From Sphingopyxis macrogoltabida (GTDB taxonomy: Bacteria > Pseudomonadota > Alphaproteobacteria > Sphingomonadales > Sphingomonadaceae): DNA of 64,000 bases. The stretch spans positions 127,001-191,000 of the forward strand of contig NZ_CP012700.1 of NCBI RefSeq assembly GCF_001307295.1. The letters are read 5' to 3'. How positions within the stretch are numbered: position 1 is the first letter of the stretch; each line of letters begins with the position of its first letter. Positions 9,436 to 17,440 of this stretch are shown one piece after another. A model generated the notes under the pieces. It saw nothing but the letters and a program-made list of their open reading frames with translations. It did not search any database and was not told the origin of the DNA. Both the position numbers and the translations under genes were made by a program.

Positions 9436-10874
9436 TGCACAGCGCGTTCGACAGCGGCCGGTCGCTGTTGATCGGCGGCCGCTGGGAAGCGGCCGAGCGG
9501 ACGATGGAGGTCATAAACCCCTGGTCGGGCGAAGCGCTCGGCGCGGTCGCCTGTGCCGATGCCGGCCATGTCGCGCGCGCGGTGGCGAGCGCCGTGCGCG
9601 GCGCCGAAGCGATGCGCGCGCTGGCGACGGGCGAGCGTTCGCGCATCCTCCACGCCGCCGCAGCGGCGCTCGAGGGCGACGCCGAACGCTTCGCCGCCGC
9701 GATCACCGCCGAGACGGGCAAACCGATCCGCAGCGCGCGGCGCGAGGCCGCCCGCGCGGTCAACACGCTCCGCCTTTCCGCAGAGGAAGCGGTACGCCTT
9801 GCAGGCGAGACGATCGCCTTCGACAGCTTCCCCGGCGGCGAGGCGCGGTCGGGGCATTATATCTATGAACCCGTCGGCGTGATCGCCGCGATCACCCCGT
9901 TCAACGACCCGCTCAACCTCGTCTGCCACAAGCTCGGCCCCGCTTTTGCGGCGGGCAATGCGGTGGTGCTGAAGCCGGCCGAGCAGGCGCCGCTCGTCGC
10001 GATCATGCTCGCGCGGCTGCTGCTCGCGGTGGGTTTGCCCGCCGAGGCGCTGTGCCTGCTGACCGGGCGCGGCAGCGATTTCGGCGACGCGCTGACCGCG
10101 CATCCCGACGTGGCGATGGTCAGCTTCACCGGCGGCGCGAAGGTCGGCGAAGCGATCTGCCGCGCGGCGGGGATCAAGCGGCTCGCGATGGAACTTGGCG
10201 GCAACGGCCCGGTGATCGTGATGGGCGACGCCGATATCGAAAAGGCGGCGGCCGCCTGCGTTTCGGGCGCCTTCGGTGCCGCGGGCCAGAATTGCATCGG
10301 CGTCCAGCGCATTTACGTTCATGACGCCGTCCATGACGCCTTTGCCGATGCGCTGGTCGCGGTGACCGCCGCGCTGCGCGTCGGCGATCCGACGGACGGC
10401 GAAACCGACATCGGCCCGATGATCGGCGCCGCCGAGGCGCAGCGGATCACCGCTTGGACCGCCGAGGCGGTGTCGCGCGGCGCGACGCTCCTGACCGGCG
10501 GCGAGCGCGCGGGGACGCTGGTGCGCCCGACGCTGCTTGCCAATGTTGCCGATGACGCGCGCGTCGCATGCCACGAGGCATTCGGACCGGTGGTCAGCCT
10601 GTTCCGCTTCACCAATCTCGACGCTGCGATCGACGCCGCGAACCGCGCCGATTATGCGATCCACGCCGCGATCTTCACCGAATCGCTCCGCACCGCGCGC
10701 CATGCCGCGCGGCGGCTCCGCGTCGCGGGCGTGATGGTGAATGACTCGACCGACTACCGGCTCGACGCGATGCCGTTCGGCGGCGCGGGGCGGGGGAATA
10801 TGGGGCGCGAGGGCGTGCGTTTCGCCGCGCGCGAAATGTCGCAGACGAAGGTAATATGCTTCCATGACGCTTGA
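9432..10874 (+). CDS. NAD(P)-dependent aldehyde dehydrogenase
   Basis: A 480-residue ALDH-superfamily protein. It shows the Rossmann nucleotide-binding region around TPFNDPLNLVCHK, the conserved catalytic glutamate segment MELGGNGPVIV (about residue 255), and the catalytic cysteine in GQNCIGVQRI (about 289). The ELGGN variant (not ELGGK) resembles the lactaldehyde and phosphonoacetaldehyde branch rather than the betaine or aminomuconate branch. It is translationally coupled to the upstream ThDP enzyme by an ATGA overlap and overlaps kynU by 11 bp. It most likely oxidises the aldehyde released by the decarboxylase to an acid. It is distinct from the aminomuconate-semialdehyde dehydrogenase at 23267-24745. 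Confidence 0.9.
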   Translation: MMHSAFDSGRSLLIGGRWEAAERTMEVINPWSGEALGAVACADAGHVARAVASAVRGAEAMRALATGERSRILHAAAAALEGDAERFAAAITAETGKPIRSARREAARAVNTLRLSAEEAVRLAGETIAFDSFPGGEARSGHYIYEPVGVIAAITPFNDPLNLVCHKLGPAFAAGNAVVLKPAEQAPLVAIMLARLLLAVGLPAEALCLLTGRGSDFGDALTAHPDVAMVSFTGGAKVGEAICRAAGIKRLAMELGGNGPVIVMGDADIEKAAAACVSGAFGAAGQNCIGVQRIYVHDAVHDAFADALVAVTAALRVGDPTDGETDIGPMIGAAEAQRITAWTAEAVSRGATLLTGGERAGTLVRPTLLANVADDARVACHEAFGPVVSLFRFTNLDAAIDAANRADYAIHAAIFTESLRTARHAARRLRVAGVMVNDSTDYRLDAMPFGGAGRGNMGREGVRFAAREMSQTKVICFHDA

Positions 10875-12117
10875 TACAGCAATGCTCGACCGCGCCGCCT
10901 GCGAGGCGATGGACCGCGCCGATCCGCTCGCGCCGCTGCGCGACCGCTTCGACCTGCCCGAAGGGATGATCTATCTCGACGGCAATTCGCTCGGCGCGAT
11001 GCCGAAGGGGGCCGCGGCGCGTTCGCACGAGGTGGTGACGCGCGAATGGGGCACCGACCTGATCAAGAGCTGGAACAGCGCCGGCTGGTTCGACCTGCCG
11101 GTGCGCCTCGGCGACAAGCTCGCGCCGCTGGTCGGCGCCGCGCCGGGCGAGGTCGTGATCTGCGATTCGACGAGCCAGAACCTGTTCAAGGTTCTGTCCG
11201 CGGCGGCCGCGCTGCGCCCCGGCCGCAGCGTGCTGATCCTTGAGGGCAGCAATTTTCCGACCAACAATTATATCGCCGAGGGCGTCGCCGCGGCGACCGG
11301 CGGCCGCGTATCGGTGCGGCTGTGCGAGAAGGACGAGATCGCCGGCGCGATCGACGACGACACGATCGCAGCCGCGATCACCCATGTCCATTACAAGTCG
11401 GGCCATGTCCACGACATGGCGGCGATCACCGCCCGGGCGCACGAAGCCGGCGCGCTCGCGATCTGGGATCTCTGCCACAGCGCGGGGGCGATGCCGGTCG
11501 ACCTGGGTGGCGCGGGCGCCGATTTCGCGGTCGGCTGCACCTACAAATATCTGAACGGCGGTCCCGGCTCGCCCGCCTTCCTGTTCGCGGCGAAGCGGCA
11601 TCAGGGGCAGGCGCTGCAACCGGTCACCGGCTGGTGGGGCCATGCCGCGCCCTTCGCGTTCGAGCCGGGATACCGGCCGCAGCACGACATCCGCCAGTTC
11701 CTCATCGGCACGCAGCCGATCGTGTCGATGGCACTCGTCGAGACCGGGCTCGATATTCACCTCGCGGCCGACATGGACGCGATCCGCGCCAAGTCGATGG
11801 CGCTCACCGACCTCTTCATCCGCCTCGTCGAGGCGCGCTGCGCGGGACACGGCTTCACGCTCGCCTCGCCGCGCGACGCGGCGGCGCGCGGCAGCCAGGT
11901 GTCCTTCGCACATGCCGAGGGCTATCCGATCATGCGCGCGCTGATCGCGGCGGGCGTGATCGGCGATTTCCGCGCCCCCGACACGGTGCGCTTCGGCTTC
12001 ACGCCGCTTTATACCGGCTATGCCGATGTGTGGGACGCGGTCGACCGGCTCGCCACGATCATGGACGGCGGCATCTGGAAATTGCCCGAGCATCAGGTCC
12101 GCGACGCGGTTACATAA
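10864..12117 (+). CDS. kynU: Kynureninase
   Basis: A 417-residue PLP enzyme of fold type I with close kynureninase signatures: YLDGNSLGAMP near the N-terminus, DSTSQNLFKVL, NFPTNNYIAEG, DLCHSAGAMPVDL, and the PLP-lysine segment CTYKYLNGGPGSPAFL (Lys near residue 228). It hydrolyses L-kynurenine or 3-hydroxykynurenine to anthranilate or 3-hydroxyanthranilate plus alanine. Because 3-hydroxyanthranilate dioxygenase and the rest of the meta pathway are nearby, 3-hydroxykynurenine is the likely substrate here. The start overlaps the ALDH gene by 11 bp; an alternative ATG is at 10882. No tryptophan dioxygenase or kynurenine 3-monooxygenase is present in the window. Confidence 0.94.
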   Translation: MTLDTAMLDRAACEAMDRADPLAPLRDRFDLPEGMIYLDGNSLGAMPKGAAARSHEVVTREWGTDLIKSWNSAGWFDLPVRLGDKLAPLVGAAPGEVVICDSTSQNLFKVLSAAAALRPGRSVLILEGSNFPTNNYIAEGVAAATGGRVSVRLCEKDEIAGAIDDDTIAAAITHVHYKSGHVHDMAAITARAHEAGALAIWDLCHSAGAMPVDLGGAGADFAVGCTYKYLNGGPGSPAFLFAAKRHQGQALQPVTGWWGHAAPFAFEPGYRPQHDIRQFLIGTQPIVSMALVETGLDIHLAADMDAIRAKSMALTDLFIRLVEARCAGHGFTLASPRDAAARGSQVSFAHAEGYPIMRALIAAGVIGDFRAPDTVRFGFTPLYTGYADVWDAVDRLATIMDGGIWKLPEHQVRDAVT

Positions 12118-12139
12118 GCGAGCGGCAAGGGGGACGATC

Positions 12140-13522
12140 ATGGACGAACAGGCGTATCTCGATCGCGAGGCGGGGCTCGAACGCGGGCTGACCAAGGCGC
12201 AGATCATCATGATCGGCCTCGGCGGCGCGATCGGCACCGGCCTGTTCATGGGATCGGGCATCGCCATCGGCTATGCCGGGCCCGGCGTCCTCGTCAGCTA
12301 TCTGATCGCCGCGCTGGTCGCGGTGATCATGGTGTTCAGCCTCTCCGAAATGGCGGTCGTCCACCCGACCGCGGGCTCGTTCGGCACCTATGCCGAAATC
12401 TACCTCGGCCCGATGATGGGCTTCATCGTGCGTTACACCTACTGGATCCAGCAGGTCCTGCTGATCGGCAGCGAGGCGGTCGCGGTCGGCATCTATATGC
12501 GCTGGTGGCTGCCCGATACACCGGTGTGGATGTGGGCGCTCGGCAGCGCGGCGACCGTCGTCTGGGTCAACACGCGCGCGGTGCACAATTTCGGTTCGGT
12601 CGAATATTGGCTGACGGTGATCAAGGTGTCGGCGATTGTCGCCTTCATCATTGTCGGTCTGAGCCGCATCTTCGGCATTGTGGGCGATCCGGTCGGCCTC
12701 CACAATGTCACCGGGCTGCCGGGCGGGTTCCTGCCGAACGGTTTTTCGGGCGTGTGGCTCGCGGTGCTGATGGCGCTGTTTTCGTTCATGGGGCTCGAAT
12801 TCGTAGTCGGCACCGCCAGCGAGGCGAAGGATCCGAAGACCGCGATTCCCGCCGCGCTGCGCACGATGGCCGGCCGCCTGTTCCTCTTCTACATCCTCGC
12901 GCTGTTCATCATCGTCGCCTTCCTGCCGTGGACGCAGTCGGGGGCGAAGGTCGTCACCGAAAGCCCGTTCGTGAAGATGTTCGCGAGCGCGGGCATTCCC
13001 TATGCGGCAGGGGTGATGAATTTCGTCGTTGCCTCGGCGGCGCTGTCGGCGATGAACACCAGCATCTATCTGGGCTCGCGCATGCTCTTCTCGCTCGCGC
13101 GCGGCGGCTATGCGCCGCGGACGCTCGGCGAACTCAATGCGCAGCATGTGCCGATGCGCGCGACGATCGTCACCGGGATCGGCATCCTTGCCGCCGCGTC
13201 GGTGTCGATCCTGACCCCGCTCGCCTATAATTATCTCTTCGGCATCGTGCTGTTCGGCGGCCTCCTCGTGTGGAGCGCGATCCTCGTCAGCCACCTCCGC
13301 TTCCGCGCCCGCCACAAGGCGGCCGACCTGCCCGTCCGCATGCCTTTCTTCCCCTATGCGCAGTTACTGGGGCTGGCATTGCTCGCCGCGATCACGATCA
13401 CCATGGCAATCGACGCCGACTGGCAGGTTGCGGTGTTCGCCGGCGGGCCGTGGCTCGTCCTGATCACGGCCGCCTATTTCGTCTGGCGGCGCGTGGCGCG
13501 GGGTTCGGCGGCTCAGGCCTGA
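12140..13522 (+). CDS. Amino-acid permease (APC superfamily, AAT family)
   Basis: A 460-residue inner-membrane protein with about 12 hydrophobic segments. The N-terminus ERGLTKAQIIMIGLGGAIGTG and GSGIAIGYAGPG are typical of the AroP/CycA/GabP-type amino-acid/proton symporters, as are PTAGSFGTYAE in TM3 and the TM6-8 GLEFVVGTASEAKDPKTAIP loop. It is the last gene of the operon with kynureninase, 22 bp downstream, so kynurenine, tryptophan or a related amino acid is the probable substrate. AAGGGGGACG precedes the ATG. Its 3' end overlaps the convergent LysR gene by 10 bp. Confidence 0.92.
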   Translation: MDEQAYLDREAGLERGLTKAQIIMIGLGGAIGTGLFMGSGIAIGYAGPGVLVSYLIAALVAVIMVFSLSEMAVVHPTAGSFGTYAEIYLGPMMGFIVRYTYWIQQVLLIGSEAVAVGIYMRWWLPDTPVWMWALGSAATVVWVNTRAVHNFGSVEYWLTVIKVSAIVAFIIVGLSRIFGIVGDPVGLHNVTGLPGGFLPNGFSGVWLAVLMALFSFMGLEFVVGTASEAKDPKTAIPAALRTMAGRLFLFYILALFIIVAFLPWTQSGAKVVTESPFVKMFASAGIPYAAGVMNFVVASAALSAMNTSIYLGSRMLFSLARGGYAPRTLGELNAQHVPMRATIVTGIGILAAASVSILTPLAYNYLFGIVLFGGLLVWSAILVSHLRFRARHKAADLPVRMPFFPYAQLLGLALLAAITITMAIDADWQVAVFAGGPWLVLITAAYFVWRRVARGSAAQA

Positions 13523-14466
13523 TCCTGCCCCAGCTCGGCGCGGATTTCGGCCGCGACCTCGCCGACCACCTCCATGAAATAGGCGGCGGCTGCCGACAGT
13601 TCGACATTGGCGTGCATCGTCGCGCCGATCCGCGAGCCTGCGCCCTCCAGTGTCACCGGCAAGGCAACCAGCCCGGCCTGGCTCAGCCCGACCTGATGCG
13701 GCATCGCGGCGAGCATGTCGGTATTCATCAGCAGCGCATGGTTGGTCAGGATCGACACCGATTCGATGACGTCGAGCGGCGGTTCGAGATCGTCGTGGCG
13801 AAAGGCCTGATCGATCTGGCGGCGGAGCGAGGTCTGGTTCGGCGGCATCACCCACGCCTGTTCGACCAGATCGGCGAGCGTCAGCGACGCGCGTTCGGTG
13901 AGCGGATGCCCCGCGCGCACCATGATCGACACGGTGTCGAGATAGAGCACCTCCTGCCGCAGCCCCTCGCGCTCGCGATATTCGGGCAGCCGCCCCAGCA
14001 CGACGTCGATGTCGCCGGTGCGCAGCCCCGGCATCAGCCGGTCGATCGTCCCTTCGGCGACCGTCACCGCGATCCCCGGCCGCCGCTCGCGCAGCCGCGC
14101 CAGCGCGCGCGGCAGCAGCGAGGTCGAGGCGGCGAGCAGTGTTCCGACATGGACGCGCCCCGACAGCCCTTCCTCGAGCGACTGGAGTTCCTCGCTCGCG
14201 TGGCGAAGCTGCGCGAGGATCAGCTTGGCATGCTTGATCATCACCTTGCCGAAATCGGTCGGCGTCACGCCCCGCGACGAGCGTTCGAAAAGCTGGACGC
14301 CGAGTGCATCCTCGAGCTCCTTGATGCTCTTTGTCGCCGCCGGCTGCGCGATGTTGAGCGCCTGTGACCCCTTCAGCACCGTGCCCTCGTCGGCGATCGC
14401 GGTGAGCAGGCGAAGCTGGCGCAGCTTCAGGCGACTCAGCAGGAAATTCTCGTGAAACTTCGGCAT
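13513..14466 (-). CDS. LysR-family transcriptional regulator
   Basis: A 317-residue LysR protein. The N-terminal winged helix-turn-helix (about residues 10-70) reads LKLRQLRLLTAIADEGTVLKG, AAATKSIKELEDALGVQLFE and then RGVTPTDFG. A periplasmic-binding-protein-like effector domain (about 95-300) follows and closely resembles the GbpR/PcaQ type that senses aromatic acids. It is divergent from the ACMSD gene at 14719, the classical arrangement for a LysR regulator and its target. It probably controls ACMSD and perhaps the larger operons, responding to a pathway intermediate. Between it and ACMSD sits an unusually long hairpin (14495-14573). Confidence 0.92.
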   Translation of the reverse strand: MPKFHENFLLSRLKLRQLRLLTAIADEGTVLKGSQALNIAQPAATKSIKELEDALGVQLFERSSRGVTPTDFGKVMIKHAKLILAQLRHASEELQSLEEGLSGRVHVGTLLAASTSLLPRALARLRERRPGIAVTVAEGTIDRLMPGLRTGDIDVVLGRLPEYREREGLRQEVLYLDTVSIMVRAGHPLTERASLTLADLVEQAWVMPPNQTSLRRQIDQAFRHDDLEPPLDVIESVSILTNHALLMNTDMLAAMPHQVGLSQAGLVALPVTLEGAGSRIGATMHANVELSAAAAYFMEVVGEVAAEIRAELGQDQA

Positions 14467-14494
14467 GATAGACTCTCCACAGCCTTAGGCGTTC

Positions 14495-14573
14495 GGTACC
14501 GGCCCGCTCCCCACCCGGCCTCCCACACGATAGTAACCTATGGGAGGCCGGGTGGGGGAGCGGGCCGGTACCG
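14495..14573. repeat. Long near-perfect inverted repeat upstream of the LysR gene
   Basis: Arms of about 31 bp (14495-14525, beginning CGGTACCGGCCCGCTCCCC, and 14541-14573) pair with a single extra G in the right arm. They are separated by a 15-base loop. Both flanking genes start away from it, so it cannot be an ordinary terminator of either. It lies 29 bp before the LysR start codon and would form a very stable stem in the LysR leader RNA. It may be a dispersed repeat or a regulatory element. Confidence 0.85.
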
Positions 14574-14718
14574 GTTCCCGCCAGATATATCCTTTTTGTA
14601 ATAGCTGGGGCAAGTCTCTGGATTATTGTTGATAGCTGCGCCTCGTTACTCAACCTCATGGCCCGCGCGCATCTGCGACCCGCGGGATGACTGACGGGAC
14701 AGGGGTGCGGCGACAATC
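14574..14718 (+). promoter_or_regulatory. Promoter region of the ACMSD gene
   Basis: AT-rich DNA at 14581-14640 contains AGATATAT and two direct copies of ATAGCTG about 30 bp apart (starting near 14601 and 14632), in otherwise GC-rich surroundings. LysR regulators usually bind two sites upstream of the divergent target, so these are candidate operator half-sites. No canonical T-N11-A site stands out with certainty. Confidence 0.4.
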
Positions 14719-15735
14719 ATGACTGGAAATGGTGCGAAACAGGCGGGCGTGATCGATATGCACAGCCACTTCTTCCCGGCGATGGATGCCGCCTATCGCG
14801 CACGCGCCGAGGCCAAGGGGCTGCCCTGGCTGCGCGACGGCGGCGACGGCACGGGTTTCATCATGCAGGGCGCGAAGGAGTTCCGCCCGGTCGACGACAT
14901 CCTCTGGGACCCGGCGCGGCGCGTCGAGGCGCTCGACGAGCAGGGCATCGATCTCCAGATCATCTGCGCGACGCCGATCATGTTCGGCTACAGCCGCCCC
15001 GCGCAGCAGGCGCTCGAATGCGCCGAGCGCTTCAACGACGCCGCGCTCGAATTCTGCGCCCATGCGCCCGAGCGGATGAAGCCGCTTGCGCAGGTGCCGC
15101 TGCAGGACATCGACCTGTCGTGCCGCGAGGTCAGCCGCGCGATGGCCAGCGGCCATCTCGGCGTCCAGATCGGAAATCATATGGGGCTGCGCAATCTCGA
15201 CGACGAAGGCATATTGACCTTCCTCACCCATTGCGCCGAGGTCGGCGCGGCGGTGCTCGTCCATCCGTGGGACATGATGGCGCGCGAGCGCATGCCCAAA
15301 TATATGCTCCCCTGGCTCGTCGCGATGCCGGCCGAGACGCAGCTCTCGATCCTCTCGCTGATCCTGTCGGGCGCGTTCGACCGTCTGCCGAGGAACCTCC
15401 GCATCTGCTTCGGCCATGGCGGCGGCAGCTTTGCCTTCCTGCTCGGCCGGGTAGAAAATGCCTGGAAATACCGCGACATCGTCCGCGTCGACTGCCCCAA
15501 TCCGCCTTCGACCTATGTCGACCGCTTCTTCGTCGATTCGGCGGTGTTCGACCCGCGCGCGCTCACCCTGCTGGTCGAGGTGATGGGCGAGGACCGCATC
15601 CTGCTCGGCTCCGACCACCCCTTTCCGCTCGGCGAGCAGGACATCGGGGCGCTGGTATGCGACCATGACGGGCTGTCGGCGGCGCAGAAGGCGAAGATCC
15701 TCAGCGGCAATTCGCGGACCTTCCTGAATCTGTAG
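14719..15735 (+). CDS. nbaD: 2-Amino-3-carboxymuconate-6-semialdehyde decarboxylase (ACMSD)
   Basis: A 338-residue amidohydrolase-fold enzyme. The metal ligands and catalytic residues expected of ACMSD are visible: MHSHFFP near the N-terminus (His 15 and 17), VLVHPWDM (about His 177), CFGHGGGS (about His 227) and LLGSDHPFP (Asp near 293). It decarboxylates the unstable ring-cleavage product of 3-hydroxyanthranilate to 2-aminomuconate semialdehyde, diverting flux from quinolinate. The partner enzymes are encoded at 23267-29248. ACMSD stands alone here, divergent from the LysR regulator, rather than inside the main operon. The symbol follows the nitrobenzoate-degradation nba set and is by homology. 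Confidence 0.9.
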   Translation: MTGNGAKQAGVIDMHSHFFPAMDAAYRARAEAKGLPWLRDGGDGTGFIMQGAKEFRPVDDILWDPARRVEALDEQGIDLQIICATPIMFGYSRPAQQALECAERFNDAALEFCAHAPERMKPLAQVPLQDIDLSCREVSRAMASGHLGVQIGNHMGLRNLDDEGILTFLTHCAEVGAAVLVHPWDMMARERMPKYMLPWLVAMPAETQLSILSLILSGAFDRLPRNLRICFGHGGGSFAFLLGRVENAWKYRDIVRVDCPNPPSTYVDRFFVDSAVFDPRALTLLVEVMGEDRILLGSDHPFPLGEQDIGALVCDHDGLSAAQKAKILSGNSRTFLNL

Positions 15736-15784
15736 CTATCGCGAGTGTCGGCTGAGGGGTGGATTCCTGACCGTCCTCTATTTC

Positions 15785-15866
15785 CGTTCGTGTCGAGCGA
15801 AGTCGAGACACCCGTCGGCCTTGCGCCCAGCCTGAGGGGCATCTCGACTTCGCTCGATGCGAACGG
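15785..15866. repeat. Palindromic dispersed repeat
   Basis: Arms CGTTCGTGTCGAGCGAAG (15785 onward) and its near complement ending GCTCGATGCGAACGG (15839-15866) surround a loop of about 27 bp. This GTCGAGCGAAGTCGAGA palindrome belongs to a recognisable intergenic repeat type in sphingomonads (from memory of the group). It lies between the ACMSD stop and a leftward terminator and may serve as transcription-end structure on either strand. Confidence 0.8.
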
Positions 15867-15925
15867 GTAAGGTTGGCCCAAACGGCAAAAAACCGGTCGT
15901 AACCGACCATCAGCGCATATTCGCC

Positions 15926-15965
15926 AAAACGAAAAAGCCGCCGGAACACAGCTCCGGCGGCCTTC
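15926..15965 (-). terminator. Rho-independent terminator of the AspDH-VOC operon
   Basis: Read on the minus strand, GCCGCCGGAGCTGTGTTCC forms a perfect 9-bp stem with its partner GGCGGC, followed directly by TTTTTCG. It sits 24 bp beyond the stop of the VOC gene, in the expected orientation. Confidence 0.85.
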
Positions 15966-15988
15966 GCATGTCAGGACGCGAACAAGCG

Positions 15989-16435
15989 TCACGCCGCCGG
16001 CGGCACGCCCTTGAAGCTTTCGGTACCCGCCCAGCCGCGTTCGGAGACGTCGACCATCACATTTTCGGGCCCCGCCATCTTGTATTCGGCGTTGTCCTTG
16101 GCGGGATTCTTGCCCAGCCCCTGCGCCAGATTGACGTCGTGGCGCGGCGCATAGCCCGAATTTTCGAAGCGCTCGACGACCGCGTTGATGTCGTCGCACT
16201 GAAAGCCGATGTGGTGCAGCCCGGTATAGCCCTCGGGGAATTCCATCCCGGCGGCGGGGCGGTTCTTGAAGCACAGCAGCGCGATATTGATGTGGCCGTC
16301 GGTGACATAATAGCCGCGCGCGTTGCGGCTATCGATCTTGCCGGCGACGGTCCAGCCGAGGACGTCGGTGAAGAAGCCGACCGAATTGTCGGGGTCGGCG
16401 GACGCGATCGCCACGTGACGGAGGCGGGTGGTCAT
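15989..16435 (-). CDS. VOC-family (glyoxalase/dioxygenase fold) protein
   Basis: A 148-residue single VOC module pair. It begins RLRHVAIASADPDNSVGFF, with a candidate metal ligand His near residue 7, GLHHIGFQCDDI in the middle and a late Glu in GPENVMVDVSERGW. VOC proteins include extradiol dioxygenases, glyoxalases and isomerases. It is the distal gene of a two-gene operon, 13 bp after the aspartate dehydrogenase-like gene, and ends at a clear terminator. The role is unknown; ring cleavage or isomerisation of an amino-aromatic intermediate is possible from context only. Confidence 0.85.
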   Translation of the reverse strand: MTTRLRHVAIASADPDNSVGFFTDVLGWTVAGKIDSRNARGYYVTDGHINIALLCFKNRPAAGMEFPEGYTGLHHIGFQCDDINAVVERFENSGYAPRHDVNLAQGLGKNPAKDNAEYKMAGPENVMVDVSERGWAGTESFKGVPPAA

Positions 16436-16448
16436 TGGTGAGGCCTTT

Positions 16449-17252
16449 CTATGTTCCGATGCGAATGGGACTGACGAGGTCGTTCAACGCCGCGACGATG
16501 CTTTGCGCGGTGATCCGGCCGGTGCCGGGATTCTCGACCGTGGGAATATTCTCGATCGACAGTTCGAAGCGCGCGCTGTCCGAATCGACAATGATGCGGT
16601 GCGTATTGCGTTCGAGCGCGGGGTCGGCCCAGATTTCGAGCTGCGTCCGCGCGGGGCCGATCCCCGCCATGCCGAGCGCCGCGGCGACATTGACGTTGGC
16701 GGGAAAGGCGATCGCGCCTTCGAGCGCGCTGCCCTCGAAGATCTTCAGCGGTTCGGTCAGGCCGGTGAGGTCGATGTTGTTGCGCACGACATGCTCGGCC
16801 TTGACCAGCGACTTCACCGGCTTGCGGGTCACCATCGTCACCGAATGGATCGTGCCGACCGCAGCGGCGCGCACCGCGTCGAGCCCGAGCAAGGCGCCGG
16901 TGGCGAGGACGATACGGCCGCCGTGCGCGCGCGCGATGTCGGTCGCCTCGGGCCATTGCATCAGCGCCGCGCCGCTCACCGTCACCAGCGTCTTGCCCGC
17001 GCTGAGCGTTGCGGTGGCGATGTCGCGGAAGGCCGCGGTCGGCGCGCTGTCGACGACGACGTCGGACAGCGCGACGAGTTCGGCGGTATCGACGATCGGC
17101 ACCGGCCTTTCGAGCGCGGCCATCGCGGCCGCCGCGCGGCCCCGGTCGCCGGCGGAAACCGCCGCCAGCGTCAGCGGCAGCGCGCTCGCTTCGATATGGC
17201 GCGCGACGACGCGGCCGATGGTGCCGAATCCGGCAATGCCCACTTTTGTCAT
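16449..17252 (-). CDS. Aspartate dehydrogenase-like NAD(P) oxidoreductase
   Basis: A 267-residue protein. The N-terminal Rossmann fold (VGIAGFGTIGRVVARHIE) is followed by a C-terminal domain of the NadX/DUF108 type (ANVNVAAALGMAGIGPARTQ, then ADPALERNTHRIIV). Characterised relatives interconvert L-aspartate and oxaloacetate or iminoaspartate. It is divergent from the 14-gene operon and co-transcribed with a VOC gene. In this setting it might act on an amino-dicarboxylate derived from the pathway, or recycle ammonia released by the 2-aminomuconate deaminase. Family assignment is firm; the physiological substrate is not. Confidence 0.87.
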   Translation of the reverse strand: MTKVGIAGFGTIGRVVARHIEASALPLTLAAVSAGDRGRAAAAMAALERPVPIVDTAELVALSDVVVDSAPTAAFRDIATATLSAGKTLVTVSGAALMQWPEATDIARAHGGRIVLATGALLGLDAVRAAAVGTIHSVTMVTRKPVKSLVKAEHVVRNNIDLTGLTEPLKIFEGSALEGAIAFPANVNVAAALGMAGIGPARTQLEIWADPALERNTHRIIVDSDSARFELSIENIPTVENPGTGRITAQSIVAALNDLVSPIRIGT

Positions 17253-17440
17253 GTCCGCCGCGCTACGGCGTCTTTTATATATGGGAAAATAGTCTTTGGC
17301 GGTCCTTCTATCTGCAAATCGATATAGCCCGGGTTTTCGGGCCTGATATATATTTTCGATTATATATAGGCGCTGTTTCTATCTTTGACGGCATATGCGA
17401 CACGCCGCACAAGTCGGGCTGACCTTTTTGGGGGAAGTCG
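17253..17440. promoter_or_regulatory. Divergent promoter region between AspDH operon and 14-gene catabolic operon
   Basis: This 188-bp intergenic region is markedly AT-rich (about 17270-17375). It contains ATCGATATA at 17318-17326, a small hairpin CCCGGGTTTTCGGG (17328-17341), and TTCGATTATATATAGG. ATCGATATA is identical to the motif at 1716-1724 in front of the TonB receptor. The stretch must hold the promoter for at least 14 downstream genes. CTTTTTGGGGGAAGTCG before 17441 offers a weak ribosome site. Confidence 0.5.
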
